This document shows, piece by piece, positions 43,014-51,300 of a stretch of DNA of 64,000 bases. Source of the DNA: Amycolatopsis sp. NBC_01488 (GTDB lineage: Bacteria; Actinomycetota; Actinomycetes; Mycobacteriales; Pseudonocardiaceae); contig NZ_CP109434.1 in the NCBI RefSeq assembly GCF_036227105.1, positions 7,040,501 through 7,104,500 of the forward strand. Direction: 5' to 3'. How positions within the stretch are numbered: the first letter of the stretch is position 1; every line of letters begins with the position of its first letter. Under the pieces are notes generated by a model. The model worked only from the letters and a program-made list of their open reading frames with translations, ran no database searches and was not told where the DNA came from. The translations under genes were made by a program, and so were the position numbers.

Positions 43014-43606
43014 CTCGTCACCGGGCTGCTGCGGCCGCGCTTCAGCTCGAAGAACCCCGGGGTGCCGGTCACGAGCAGCACGCCGTCCCACAGCCGCCCG
43101 GCTTCCTCGCCGCGCGGGACCGGGCTGACGACCGGCCCGAAGAACGCGGTGCCGTCGACGTGGATCGCCGGGACGCCGAGGTCCTCGCCGATCGGGTCGA
43201 GCGCCGCGCGGTTGCCCTCGCGCAGAGCGGAGTCGAGGTCCGCCGAGTCCGCTGCGTCCGCCAGCGAGGCGGGCAGGTCGACGGCGGCCAGCGCGGCCAG
43301 CAGAGTTTCGCGTGAGACCGGCGCCTTGTCACGGTGGAAGCGCGTCCCCATCGCGGTGTAGAGATCGCGCAGCACCTCGTCGCCGTGCGTCCGCGCGGCA
43401 GCCAGCGCGACGCGCGCGGGGCCCCAGCGCTCGTCGAGCCAGCCGCGGTACCAGGCGTCCACTTCGCGGCCTTCGTTGTGCAGCGCCAGGCTGAACACGT
43501 GGAACCGCGTCCGGACCTCGCGCACCTCCTCCACTTCCAGCAGCCAGCGCGACGCGATCCACGCCCACGGGCACACGGGGTCGAACCAGAAGTCAACAGT
43601 TTTCAC
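43010..43606 (-). CDS. DsbA-fold oxidoreductase, mycothiol nitroreductase-like
   Basis: A 198-residue thioredoxin-fold protein of the Rv2466c type. The active-site motif is C12-P-W-A, so the second Cys of CPWC is Ala. PAIHVDGTAFFGPVVSPVPRGEEAGRLWDG contains the cis-proline loop. With one cysteine it would rely on mycothiol or another low-molecular-weight thiol. It may serve in nitro-compound or oxidative stress defence. Convergent with rhaB. Confidence 0.85.
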   Translation of the reverse strand: MKTVDFWFDPVCPWAWIASRWLLEVEEVREVRTRFHVFSLALHNEGREVDAWYRGWLDERWGPARVALAAARTHGDEVLRDLYTAMGTRFHRDKAPVSRETLLAALAAVDLPASLADAADSADLDSALREGNRAALDPIGEDLGVPAIHVDGTAFFGPVVSPVPRGEEAGRLWDGVLLVTGTPGFFELKRGRSSPVTS

Positions 43607-43673
43607 CCGGCCAACGCTAGGCGCCGGATCGGCCCGGCAGAAGATCCAATTCCGACATGGTGGACCGGGCCAA

Positions 43674-44282
43674 TCAGAGCCAGCCGCGCTCGTCCGCGAT
43701 CCGCACCGCCTCGACGCGGTTGCGGGCGCCGGTCTTGGTGATCGCCGCCGAGACGTAGTTCCGGACCGTGCCTTCGGACAGGTAGAGCCGCGACGCGATC
43801 TCGGCGACCGTGGCGCCGGTCCGGGCGGTGACGAGCACGTCCCGCTCGCGCGCGGTCAGCGGCGACTCGCCCGCGGCCAGCGTGGCCACGGCCAGGGCCG
43901 GGTCCACCACGCGCTCGCCGGTCCGCACGCGGCGGATTGCGTCGGCCAGGACGTCGGCCGGGGCGTCCTTCACGACGAACCCGGCGGCGCCCGCGTCCAT
44001 CGCGCGGCGCAGGTAGCCGGCCCGCCCGAACGTCGTGAGCATGACGACCCGGCAGTCCGGCACCTGCGCGGCGAGCACCGCCGCGGCGGAAAGGCCGTCG
44101 AGGCCTGGCATTTCGATGTCCAGCAGCGCGACGTCGGGCCGGTGTTCGCGCGCCGCCGCGACGACCTCGTCGCCGCGGCCGACGGACGCGACCACCTCGA
44201 AGTCGTCCTCCAGCGACAGCAGCGCGCACAGCGCCTGGCGGACCAGCTCCTGGTCGTCGGCGAGCAGCAGGCGGATGGTCAC
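43674..44282 (-). CDS. NarL/DesR-type response regulator
   Basis: A 202-residue response regulator. The receiver has LLLADDQELVRQAL, phospho-acceptor Asp in VALLDIEMPGLDGL, the Thr in MLTTFGRAGYLRRAMDAG and Lys in VVKDAP. A LuxR helix-turn-helix is C-terminal (LTARERDVLVTARTGATVAEIASRL). It overlaps the kinase gene by 4 nt, so the pair is co-translated. Likely target: the ATGACATTTGTCAT palindrome at 45819-45832, which controls its own operon. Confidence 0.92.
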   Translation of the reverse strand: MTIRLLLADDQELVRQALCALLSLEDDFEVVASVGRGDEVVAAAREHRPDVALLDIEMPGLDGLSAAAVLAAQVPDCRVVMLTTFGRAGYLRRAMDAGAAGFVVKDAPADVLADAIRRVRTGERVVDPALAVATLAAGESPLTARERDVLVTARTGATVAEIASRLYLSEGTVRNYVSAAITKTGARNRVEAVRIADERGWL

Positions 44283-45355
44283 AGCGTCACCCGCAGCCGC
44301 CAGCCGCGCGGCCGGACCGGTCCGGCGCGGAACTGCCCGCCGGCGGCCTTGACGCGTTCGCGCAGCCCGGCCAGGCCGGAGCCCTCCTCGGGCGTGCCGC
44401 CGACGCCGTCATCGACAACCTCCACAGTGGACTCCGAAAGGGTGACCGTGCACCGGGTCGCGCGGGCGTGCCGGGCGACGTTGGTGAGCCCTTCGCGGAC
44501 CACCCACCCGAACAGCTCCTGCCGCGCCGGGTCCACGACGTCGGTCGCGGTCGGCAGGTCGGCCGTGACGCCGCACGCGCGCAGCAGCTCGCGACCGCGC
44601 GCGAGCTCGCCGGCGAGGGTGACCTCCCGGTAGCCCGACACCGCCGCGCGCACGTCCGTCAGCGCCTGGCGGGCGAGTGTCTCGACCGCGGTCATCTCCT
44701 CGCCCGCCCGGGTGGCGTCGGCGTCCACGAGCCGCCGGGCCAGGGTGCTCTTGACGGTGATCGCGGTGAGCGAGTGGCCGAGCAGGTCGTGCAGGTCGCG
44801 GGCGATCCGGGTCCGCTCGGCCTCGGACGCCAGCCGCGCGACCTCGGCCCGGGCTTCGACGAGCGCGGCGTTGGCCCGGACCGCCTCGGCGAAGGCGTGG
44901 ACGACCAGCACGGTGAACACGAGCGCGACCGCCTGCGTCCACCCCGCGGTGCCCCACGCCACCCACGGGAGCACCAGCGCCGCGAGCGCCACGACGACCA
45001 CGAGCGCGCCGGAATGACGCGGAAGCCGCGGCACGGCGAGGGACACGACGACCGCGGCGAGGAAGAACGCCTCGGCGTGGGCGAAGGGGAGTGCGGCGGC
45101 GAACAGGACGGCCAACACCCCCAGCAGTGGCCAGAACCGCCGCGGCGCCCGCTGGGCCGCAGCGCGCGCCGCGAGGACGTAGCAGACCACGAAGGCGGCG
45201 ACGATCACGCACCCGGCGGCCGCGGCGCGCCCGGTCGAGTGCTGCAGCACGCCGGGCACGGTCACCGCCGGGTAGACGAGCATGCCCGCGTCGAGCACCA
45301 TCACCCGCCAGCCGCGCACCCAGCGCTGCACGTCGGCCGGCTCCGTCGTCTCCAT
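44279..45355 (-). CDS. DesK-type sensor histidine kinase
   Basis: A 358-residue kinase. Five or six membrane helices fill residues about 20-165, with no large extracellular domain, then come a HisKA_3 motif with phospho-acceptor His (ARDLHDLLGHSLTAITVKS) and a short HATPase (VVREGLTNVARHA, VVDDGVGG, GLAGLRERV). DesK-like kinases sense membrane state or small lipophilic signals. ATG chosen; a GTG nine bases upstream is possible. It sits between the membrane gene and the response regulator. Confidence 0.9.
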   Translation of the reverse strand: METTEPADVQRWVRGWRVMVLDAGMLVYPAVTVPGVLQHSTGRAAAAGCVIVAAFVVCYVLAARAAAQRAPRRFWPLLGVLAVLFAAALPFAHAEAFFLAAVVVSLAVPRLPRHSGALVVVVALAALVLPWVAWGTAGWTQAVALVFTVLVVHAFAEAVRANAALVEARAEVARLASEAERTRIARDLHDLLGHSLTAITVKSTLARRLVDADATRAGEEMTAVETLARQALTDVRAAVSGYREVTLAGELARGRELLRACGVTADLPTATDVVDPARQELFGWVVREGLTNVARHARATRCTVTLSESTVEVVDDGVGGTPEEGSGLAGLRERVKAAGGQFRAGPVRPRGWRLRVTL

Positions 45356-45365
45356 CACCGGCACG

Positions 45366-45758
45366 CTACCGGGCCCGCGCCCGCCGGCCGTTGACGAGCA
45401 CCGTGACGCCGAGCAGGAGCAGCCCGCAGACACCCTGCTCGATCCGCAGCCACAGGGGGAACAGGCCGGGCAGGGCGACGATCACGACGATCGCCACGAG
45501 CATCACCGCGGCGACGATCCGCAGTCTCAGCAGCCCCTTCCGCGACCCGCGGGCCGCGCTGCGGGCGAAGGCGAACGTCAGCAGCGAGCTGGCGACGACG
45601 AGGGTGGCGCGCACCCACACCGCGTCGGTCACCATGGCGTGGTCGTTCCGGAAGAGCACGATCGCGACGAGCGTGAGGACGGAGAGCGCGGCGTAGCCAC
45701 CGGTGAGCAGCAGGACGGCCCGGAAGCGGGCGGGTTCGGTTCGAGGCGTAGTCATCAT
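45366..45758 (-). CDS. Small four-helix membrane protein in the two-component operon
   Basis: A 130-residue protein (MMTTPRTEPARFRAVLLLTGGY) with four predicted helices, e.g. LVVASSLLTFAFARS and IVAAVMLVAIVVIVALPGLF. It is 10 bases upstream of the kinase start and on the same transcript, so it may be a sensor accessory. No family recognised. Confidence 0.75.
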   Translation of the reverse strand: MMTTPRTEPARFRAVLLLTGGYAALSVLTLVAIVLFRNDHAMVTDAVWVRATLVVASSLLTFAFARSAARGSRKGLLRLRIVAAVMLVAIVVIVALPGLFPLWLRIEQGVCGLLLLGVTVLVNGRRARAR

Positions 45759-45818
45759 GCCGAAGATGGTCGTCGCGCGGGGTGTCCGGGCGGCAGTGCC
45801 GTCCCTCAGCAGCCCGCC

Positions 45819-45832
45819 ATGACATTTGTCAT
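45819..45832. promoter_or_regulatory. Palindrome ATGACATTTGTCAT before the two-component operon
   Basis: Perfect 6-base arms around TT, 61 bases before the membrane-protein start. LuxR-type regulators of small DesK/DesR systems bind dyads of this kind, so autoregulation by the 43674-44282 protein is likely. Confidence 0.65.
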
Positions 45833-45857
45833 CGGCATGTCCAGGGCGGAGTACTGG

Positions 45858-45869
45858 GAGAGCGCTCTC
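45858..45869. promoter_or_regulatory. LacI operator GAGAGCGCTCTC before the LacI gene
   Basis: A perfect 12-base palindrome with TG/CA flanks, 22 bases upstream of the LacI GTG start. It is the same core as at 52257-52274 and 52398-52413. It implies autoregulation by the LacI protein. Confidence 0.8.
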
Positions 45870-45890
45870 ACAGCGTGCTACAAAGAAGGG

Positions 45891-46934
45891 GTGACGACGC
45901 ACCCGCCCTCGGCGCCGCCGACCCTGGAGGACGTCGCGCGGGTCGCCGGCGTCTCGCGGGCCACGGTGTCCCGCGTGGTCAACAGCGTGCGCAACGTCGA
46001 CCCGAAGCTGCGCGAGACCGTCGAACGCGCGATCGCCGCCACCGGCTACGTCCCGAACCGCGCGGCCCGTTCGCTGGTCACGCGCCGGACCGGCGGGGTG
46101 GCGCTGGTGGTGTCCGAGCCCGAGCGGCACGTCGAAGCGTTCACCGGCGGTGTGTTCGGCGACCCGTTCTTCGGCCGGGTGGTCGAGGGCGTGGTCGCCC
46201 ACCTGCGGCCCCAGGGGCTGCACCCGCTGCTGATGCTCGTCGACAGCGACGAAGAGCGCGAGAAACTCGTGCCGAAGCTGCGGCAGGAGCAGGTCAGCGG
46301 CGTGCTGCTGATCTCGCTGCACCCCGCGGAAGACCCGCTGCCGAAGATGCTGACCGACGCCGGCGTCCCGACGGCGCTCTTCGCCCGGCCCGGCCGCCCG
46401 GCGCCGGTGAGCTACGTCGACGTCGCCCACCAGGACGGCGCCCGGCTGGCGGCCGACCGGCTCGTTTCCCGCGGGTGCCACCGGGTCGCGACGATCGCGG
46501 GCCCGGCGGGGACGCCGGCGGGCCAGGACCGGCTGGCCGGGTTCCGCGACGCGATGGCCCGCCACGGCCACGCGTACGTGGCGGTCGCCGAGGGCGACTT
46601 CACCGAGCACGGCGGCGAGCGCGCGATGGAGCGGCTGCTGGCCGAGGAACCCGCCCTGGACGGGCTGTTCGTGGCCAACGACCTGATGGCGTACGGCGCT
46701 CTGACGGTCTTGCGCGAGGCGGGCCGTCGCGTCCCGGACGACGTCGCGGTGATCGGCTTCGACGACAGCCGGGTGGCGCTGAGCTGCCGTCCGCGTCTCA
46801 CCACGGTCCGTCAGCCGGTGGAGGAGATGGGCGCGGCGATGGCCCGGATGGTCCTCGACCGGATGGCCGACCCGGCCGGGCGCGCCGAGTCGGTGATCTT
46901 CGACCCCGAGCTGGTGGTCCGCGACTCGGCCTGA
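45891..46934 (+). CDS. LacI-family regulator of the glycosidase island
   Basis: A 347-residue protein, GTG start after GAAGGG. The helix-turn-helix is TLEDVARVAGVSRATVSRVVN with hinge PNRAARSLVTRRTGGVAL; the effector domain has VFGDPFFGRVVEGVVAHL and VPDDVAVIGFDDSRVALSC. The recurring GAGAGCGCTCTC palindromes fit a LacI dimer. The neighbourhood of secreted glycosidases suggests it responds to an oligosaccharide. Confidence 0.9.
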   Translation: MTTHPPSAPPTLEDVARVAGVSRATVSRVVNSVRNVDPKLRETVERAIAATGYVPNRAARSLVTRRTGGVALVVSEPERHVEAFTGGVFGDPFFGRVVEGVVAHLRPQGLHPLLMLVDSDEEREKLVPKLRQEQVSGVLLISLHPAEDPLPKMLTDAGVPTALFARPGRPAPVSYVDVAHQDGARLAADRLVSRGCHRVATIAGPAGTPAGQDRLAGFRDAMARHGHAYVAVAEGDFTEHGGERAMERLLAEEPALDGLFVANDLMAYGALTVLREAGRRVPDDVAVIGFDDSRVALSCRPRLTTVRQPVEEMGAAMARMVLDRMADPAGRAESVIFDPELVVRDSA

Positions 46935-47091
46935 GCGGCCGGGCGGGGTCGCCGACCCGGACCAGCCCCGCCACCGGTCCGCCCGATACTCCGCCCGCGT
47001 GGCCTGCCGGGCACCGACTCCGGCCTGTCCGGACAGTTCCGCTCACTGGTCTGGACATCGAGCCGCGCCTTGTGCTCAGATCGGGACGGCC

Positions 47092-47109
47092 TTTTCCAAC
47101 GTTGTAAAA
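47092..47109. promoter_or_regulatory. Near-palindrome TTTTCCAACGTTGTAAAA before the GH31 gene
   Basis: Left arm TTTTCCAAC pairs with GTTGTAAAA with one mismatch around a central CG. This is the shape of a LacI operator but with a different core from GAGAGCGCTCTC, so another regulator outside the window may act here. Confidence 0.55.
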
Positions 47110-47145
47110 CTGGCTGGGTCCCCCTGACCGGAACGGAGTTCCGCC

Positions 47146-50100
47146 GTGCGGACGAGAGCACCGAAAATCCTCCACCTGGCGACCGTCTTGGCGGTCACCG
47201 CGGCCGTCGTGAACATCGCGACCCCGGCTGACGCCGGACCGGCGGCGCGTCGGACCGTGACCGCCGGGAACGCGCGCTTCCAGGTCCTTTCCCCGACCCT
47301 GATCCGCACGGAGTACGCCGGCGACGGCCACTTCACCGACGCCGCGACGTTCAACGCCGTCGGCCGCGGGTCGTTCACGCCCCCGCCGTTCACGTCCACG
47401 ACGGCGAACGGCGTGCTGACCATCCGCACCAGCGCGACGACCCTGACCTACCAGCTGGACTCCGGGCCGTTCGACGCCGGGAACCTCCAGGTCCGCGCGA
47501 ACGCCGGCGCGACGCCGGTGACCGCGGCCCCCTGGCACCACCTGACCTGCGCCACGGGCGCGCTGTGCGAGGCCGAAGACCTGACCGCCGACGGGCTGGG
47601 CGTCGCCACCGACCACACCGGCTACACCGGGGAAGGCTTCCTCGCCGGGTTCGAGAGCACCGGCAACTCGGCCACCGCGGACGTCCTCGCTACCGCGGCC
47701 GGGACCTACGCCGTGACCGCCCGGTTCGCCAACGGCGTCGGCGGGGACGGCCAGCACGTCACGCGCACCCTCAGCGTGTCCGTCGACGGCGGCGCCGCGC
47801 AGAAGCTCACCCTGCCCGTGACGGCCGACTGGAACAGCTGGGCCACCGCGTCGGTGCCGGTCACGCTGTCGGCCGGCCGCCACAACCTCCGCCTCGAGCG
47901 CACCGCGAGCGACTCCGGCGACGTCAACGTCGATGCCCTGGCCGTGCTGTCCGCCGGCGCGTCCTTCCCGCCCGCCTCGGCCCGCGCGTTCAGCGGCTGC
48001 GCCTTGGACGTCAGCTGTGAGGCCGAATCCGGTCTCCGGGCCGGCTCGGCGATCGTGGCCACCGACCACGCCGGGTACGCCGGGCGCGGCTTCGTCGCCG
48101 AGCTCAACCGCGGCTCGTCGCTGACCCACCGCGTCGTGAACGTCCCTTCCGCCGGCACGTACCAGCTGGACGTCCGCTACGCCAACGGCACCGGCGGCGA
48201 CGGCCTGCACCAGACGCGGACCGCCACGGTCGCCGCGTCCGGCGTGACCCGCACGCTGTCCCTGCCGGCCACCGCCGACTGGGACAGCTGGGGGAGCGCG
48301 TCGGTCCCGGTCGACCTCAAAGCCGGCACGAACGACGTCGTCCTCACCTGCCCGGACGATGCCAGCTGCCACGTCAACATCGACACCGTCGCGGTCACCA
48401 GGACCGGCGCCGCCGTGCCGCAGCCGCACATCACCCTGGGCGGCTACCGGCGCGGCCTCGACGGCGTCAACGGCGACAACGGCACGCCGTCGCTCACCGA
48501 AGGGCTCCTGCACCAGGACGGCTGGTACCTGCTCGACGACACACCGTCGGCGGTGTACGACCCCGCGGCCGGCAAGGCGACGCCGCGGCCGTCGCACGGC
48601 GGGAACCCCTACCAGGACGGCTACGTCTTCACCTTCGGCCACGACTACAAGGCGGGCCTGCGCGACCTCGCGACCCTGACCGGGCCCTCGGAGCTGCTGC
48701 CGCGCTGGGCCTACGGCGTCTGGTACTCGGAGTACATCGACCGCACCGCGGCCGACTACCGCGACAAGATCCTGCCGAAGTTCCGCAGTGAAGGCGTACC
48801 GCTCGACGTCCTCGTGACCGACACCGACTTCAAGGCGCCGGACACCTGGAACGGCTGGCAGTTCGACCAGAGCAAGTTCCCGGATCCGACGGCGTTCTTC
48901 GCTTGGGCGCACTCGCAGGGACTGCACGACACGCTGAACATCCACCCGAGCATCATGGGTTCGGACCCGCAGTTCGCCCGCGCGCAGGCGACGGCGAAGG
49001 GCAAGCTGGCGAAGTCCGGCTGCGGCACCGACTGCTACGTCTTCGACTGGGGCGACCCCGACCAGCTGAAGGCGTACCTGGACCTGCACGGCCAGCTGAT
49101 GAGCCAGGGCAACGACTTCTGGTGGCTCGACTGGTGCTGCGACGCGTCGAAGTCGAGCCTGGCGGGCGTGACGCCGGACTCGTGGATCAACCAGAAGTAC
49201 GCCGACCTGGCCGCGCCGGCCGTCGATCGGGGCTTCGTCATCTCGCGGGCGTACGGGTCGTTGCAGGCCGGCGGGTACAGCGGCCCGGTGGGCCTGTCGA
49301 CCGGGCCCTGGGCGGACAAGCGCAGCACCATCCACTTCACCGGCGACACGTCGTCGACGTGGGGGACGCTGCGGATGGAGGTCGGGATCACCCCGGCCGA
49401 GTCGGCCGCGACCGGGATGTCGCCGATCAGCCACGACATCGGCGGGCACAACGACACGACCGGCTTGCGCGGCAGCGAGACCTACACCTCGGGCGGGCAG
49501 CAGCACCAGACGTTCAAGCTGCCCGACGACCTGTACGCGCGGTGGGTCCAGCTCGGCGCGTTCCAGCCGATCGACCGGCTGCACAGCAACCACAGCGACC
49601 GGCTGCCGTGGCAGTACGGCGATGCGGCGAAGGCATCGGCGACGAAGTTCCTCAACCTGCGCGAGAACCTGGTGCCCTACACCTACACGCTGGCGCAGCA
49701 GGCCGCGTCGACGGGCGTCCCGGTGGTGCGGCCGACGTACGTGGAGTACCCGGACGAGCCGGCCGCGTACGCGGCGGCGGGCAGCGAGTACTTCTACGGG
49801 CCGGACATGCTGGTGGCGCCGGTGACGTCGCCCGGGACCTCGGCGACGACGTCGGTCTGGTTCCCGCCGGGGCAGTGGACGGACTACTTCAGCGGCAAGT
49901 CCTACACCGGCGGCAGCACCCAGCAGGTCACGTCGGACCTCGGCACGATGCCGGTGTTCGTGCGGGCGGGCGGCATCACGGTCACCCGGACCGCGGACGT
50001 GACCAACGACGTCCAGAACCCGCTGAACCGTGCGACGGTCACGGTGGCCCCGGGCGCGTCCGGGTCGTTCTCGCTGTACGAGGACGACGGCACCTCGTCG

Positions 50101-50358
50101 GCGCACAGCGCGACGACGCGGATCACCTACACCGAGCGGCGCGGCGCCCACACGGTGACCGTGGAGCCGGCCCGCGGCCGGTCCCAGGTCGCTTCGCGCG
50201 AGTGGACGGTCAAGTTCCTCGGAGTGACGTCGGCGCCTTCGCGGGTCCAGGTCGGCGAGGGCTGGGCGCCCGCGAGCGGCTGGAAGTGGGACGCGGCAAC
50301 GCAGACGCTGACGGTCACGGCCCACAGCGGCCGAGGACCGGTGACGGTCACGTATTGA
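47146..50358 (+). CDS. Secreted GH31 family enzyme with two CBM-like inserts
   Basis: A 1070-residue exported protein with GTG start; the signal peptide ends near ATPADAG. Two tandem CBM35/CBM6-like jelly rolls (about 140-270 and 285-425) share the pattern CEAE ... TDH.GY.G.GF and FANGVGGDGQHVTRTLSV. They are inserted within the N-terminal beta domain. The GH31 barrel follows: WAYGVWYSEYI, LDVLVTDTDF, nucleophile D662 in FWWLDW and acid/base D734 in HFTGDTSSTW. C-terminal beta domains end the protein. GH31 enzymes hydrolyse or transfer alpha-glucosyl or alpha-xylosyl groups, and the CBMs point to a polymeric substrate. The exact specificity is open. Confidence 0.92.
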   Translation: MRTRAPKILHLATVLAVTAAVVNIATPADAGPAARRTVTAGNARFQVLSPTLIRTEYAGDGHFTDAATFNAVGRGSFTPPPFTSTTANGVLTIRTSATTLTYQLDSGPFDAGNLQVRANAGATPVTAAPWHHLTCATGALCEAEDLTADGLGVATDHTGYTGEGFLAGFESTGNSATADVLATAAGTYAVTARFANGVGGDGQHVTRTLSVSVDGGAAQKLTLPVTADWNSWATASVPVTLSAGRHNLRLERTASDSGDVNVDALAVLSAGASFPPASARAFSGCALDVSCEAESGLRAGSAIVATDHAGYAGRGFVAELNRGSSLTHRVVNVPSAGTYQLDVRYANGTGGDGLHQTRTATVAASGVTRTLSLPATADWDSWGSASVPVDLKAGTNDVVLTCPDDASCHVNIDTVAVTRTGAAVPQPHITLGGYRRGLDGVNGDNGTPSLTEGLLHQDGWYLLDDTPSAVYDPAAGKATPRPSHGGNPYQDGYVFTFGHDYKAGLRDLATLTGPSELLPRWAYGVWYSEYIDRTAADYRDKILPKFRSEGVPLDVLVTDTDFKAPDTWNGWQFDQSKFPDPTAFFAWAHSQGLHDTLNIHPSIMGSDPQFARAQATAKGKLAKSGCGTDCYVFDWGDPDQLKAYLDLHGQLMSQGNDFWWLDWCCDASKSSLAGVTPDSWINQKYADLAAPAVDRGFVISRAYGSLQAGGYSGPVGLSTGPWADKRSTIHFTGDTSSTWGTLRMEVGITPAESAATGMSPISHDIGGHNDTTGLRGSETYTSGGQQHQTFKLPDDLYARWVQLGAFQPIDRLHSNHSDRLPWQYGDAAKASATKFLNLRENLVPYTYTLAQQAASTGVPVVRPTYVEYPDEPAAYAAAGSEYFYGPDMLVAPVTSPGTSATTSVWFPPGQWTDYFSGKSYTGGSTQQVTSDLGTMPVFVRAGGITVTRTADVTNDVQNPLNRATVTVAPGASGSFSLYEDDGTSSAHSATTRITYTERRGAHTVTVEPARGRSQVASREWTVKFLGVTSAPSRVQVGEGWAPASGWKWDAATQTLTVTAHSGRGPVTVTY

Positions 50359-50387
50359 GGACTACCGGCGGGCGGAGCCGGTAACAG

Positions 50388-50424
50388 CCGTCGAGGCCAC
50401 CACGTGGGGTGGTGGCCTCGACGG
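50388..50424. terminator. Strong terminator hairpin, 16-bp stem
   Basis: CCGTCGAGGCCACCAC, a 5-base loop and an exact complementary right arm, 30 bases past the GH31 stop. The core GGCCACCAC/GTGGTGGCC also forms the terminator at 15478-15507. A degraded second copy lies at 50435-50457. Confidence 0.85.
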
Positions 50425-50764
50425 CGCCCGGCCCGGCCACCATGTGGGGTGATGGCCTCCACGGCCCCTGGCCGGGCTCGTTCGGTGCCTGGCCGAGGGC
50501 CGTTGTTCGTGGGTTCGGGGTGATGCCGGAGCCCGGCTTTGGCTTGCTTTGCCGGCTGGCTCGGGCGGTGTTCGCGGGCCCACAGCCCGGGGCACGCGAG
50601 CCCGGCCTTTCCGGGCGTGGCTCGCCCCGACTTGGCCGGCATCGCGTCCGGTTGCCTTCCGCGCGGGGTAGCCACCTCGGCTTGGCCGGCACCCGGCCCG
50701 GTCGCCTTTGCCCGGGTGTAGCTCGCCTCGGCGCGGTCTGGTCGTACCGCGTACCGAGTCCAGC
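50425..50764. other. Gene-free region with degenerate repeats
   Basis: No convincing gene. It starts with a second copy of the GH31 hairpin (50435-50457, one mismatch in the stem). Further right, short GC-rich direct repeats recur at about 50-base spacing (CTTGGCCGGC at 50631 and 50681, with similar flanks). Open frames here have biased, repeat-driven composition. Confidence 0.6.
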
Positions 50765-51300
50765 TCACTCCGCCTTCGCCAGCACCTGCTCCTGCCGCGC
50801 CCCTTCCGCGCCGACCTCGGTGGCCAGCTCGCGGGTGGCCGTGTCCGCGCCGGAGGTCCGCTCGCCGTTCGCCAGCACCACCAGCTGGGCCGCGTGGGCC
50901 CGCAGCAAGGCGACCAGCCGCTGGTCGAAGTCCGCGCCGCTTCCGGTCCGCAACGCCACCAGATCCGCCGCGGTGACCATCCCCGGCATCCGATGTCCAC
51001 TGTGGACGTCCAGGGCGGGCAGGCCCGCCCGGTCGCGGACCGCCTTCAACCGCGTCAGCAACCGCTCCGACGGCCCTGCGACCGAGTCCGCGGCCGAGCG
51101 GACCGCCGGGCTCGCCGCGTGGCCGGGCGCGAGCCGGGCCGCCGACAGCGCGTTCTCCGTCATCGGCACCACGAGCTGCACCCACGCCACGTCGGTCGGG
51201 TTGAAGGGCGAAGCGGGGCCGGCGGTGGGGGCGGGGCCGGTGGTGGCGCACCCGCCCATGGTCAGCGCCACCACCACCGCCCCAGCACCAGCCGTCTCAC
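50765..51300 (-). pseudogene. DUF305 family lipoprotein, signal peptide frameshifted
   Basis: The body (from about 51280 down) reads VVVALTMGGCATTG and then a DUF305-like domain: FNPTDVAWVQLVVPMTENALSAARLA and MPGMVTAADLVALRTGSGADFD. Typical DUF305 proteins carry HH motifs for copper; here they are replaced (MTENAL, RAHAAQ), so metal binding is doubtful. A GTG at 51300 overlaps the DUF1996 stop (GTGA) and starts VRRLVLG. A run of four Gs (51280-51283) breaks the frame, and one more G would give VRRLVLGAVVVALTMGGC, a proper lipoprotein signal. As written, translation would have to begin at an internal GTG (51277). Confidence 0.7.

Noticed and set aside
50348..50692. 114-residue minus-strand frame after the GH31 gene
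   Set aside because: Composition follows the degenerate GC-rich repeats, with no start signal or homology pattern.
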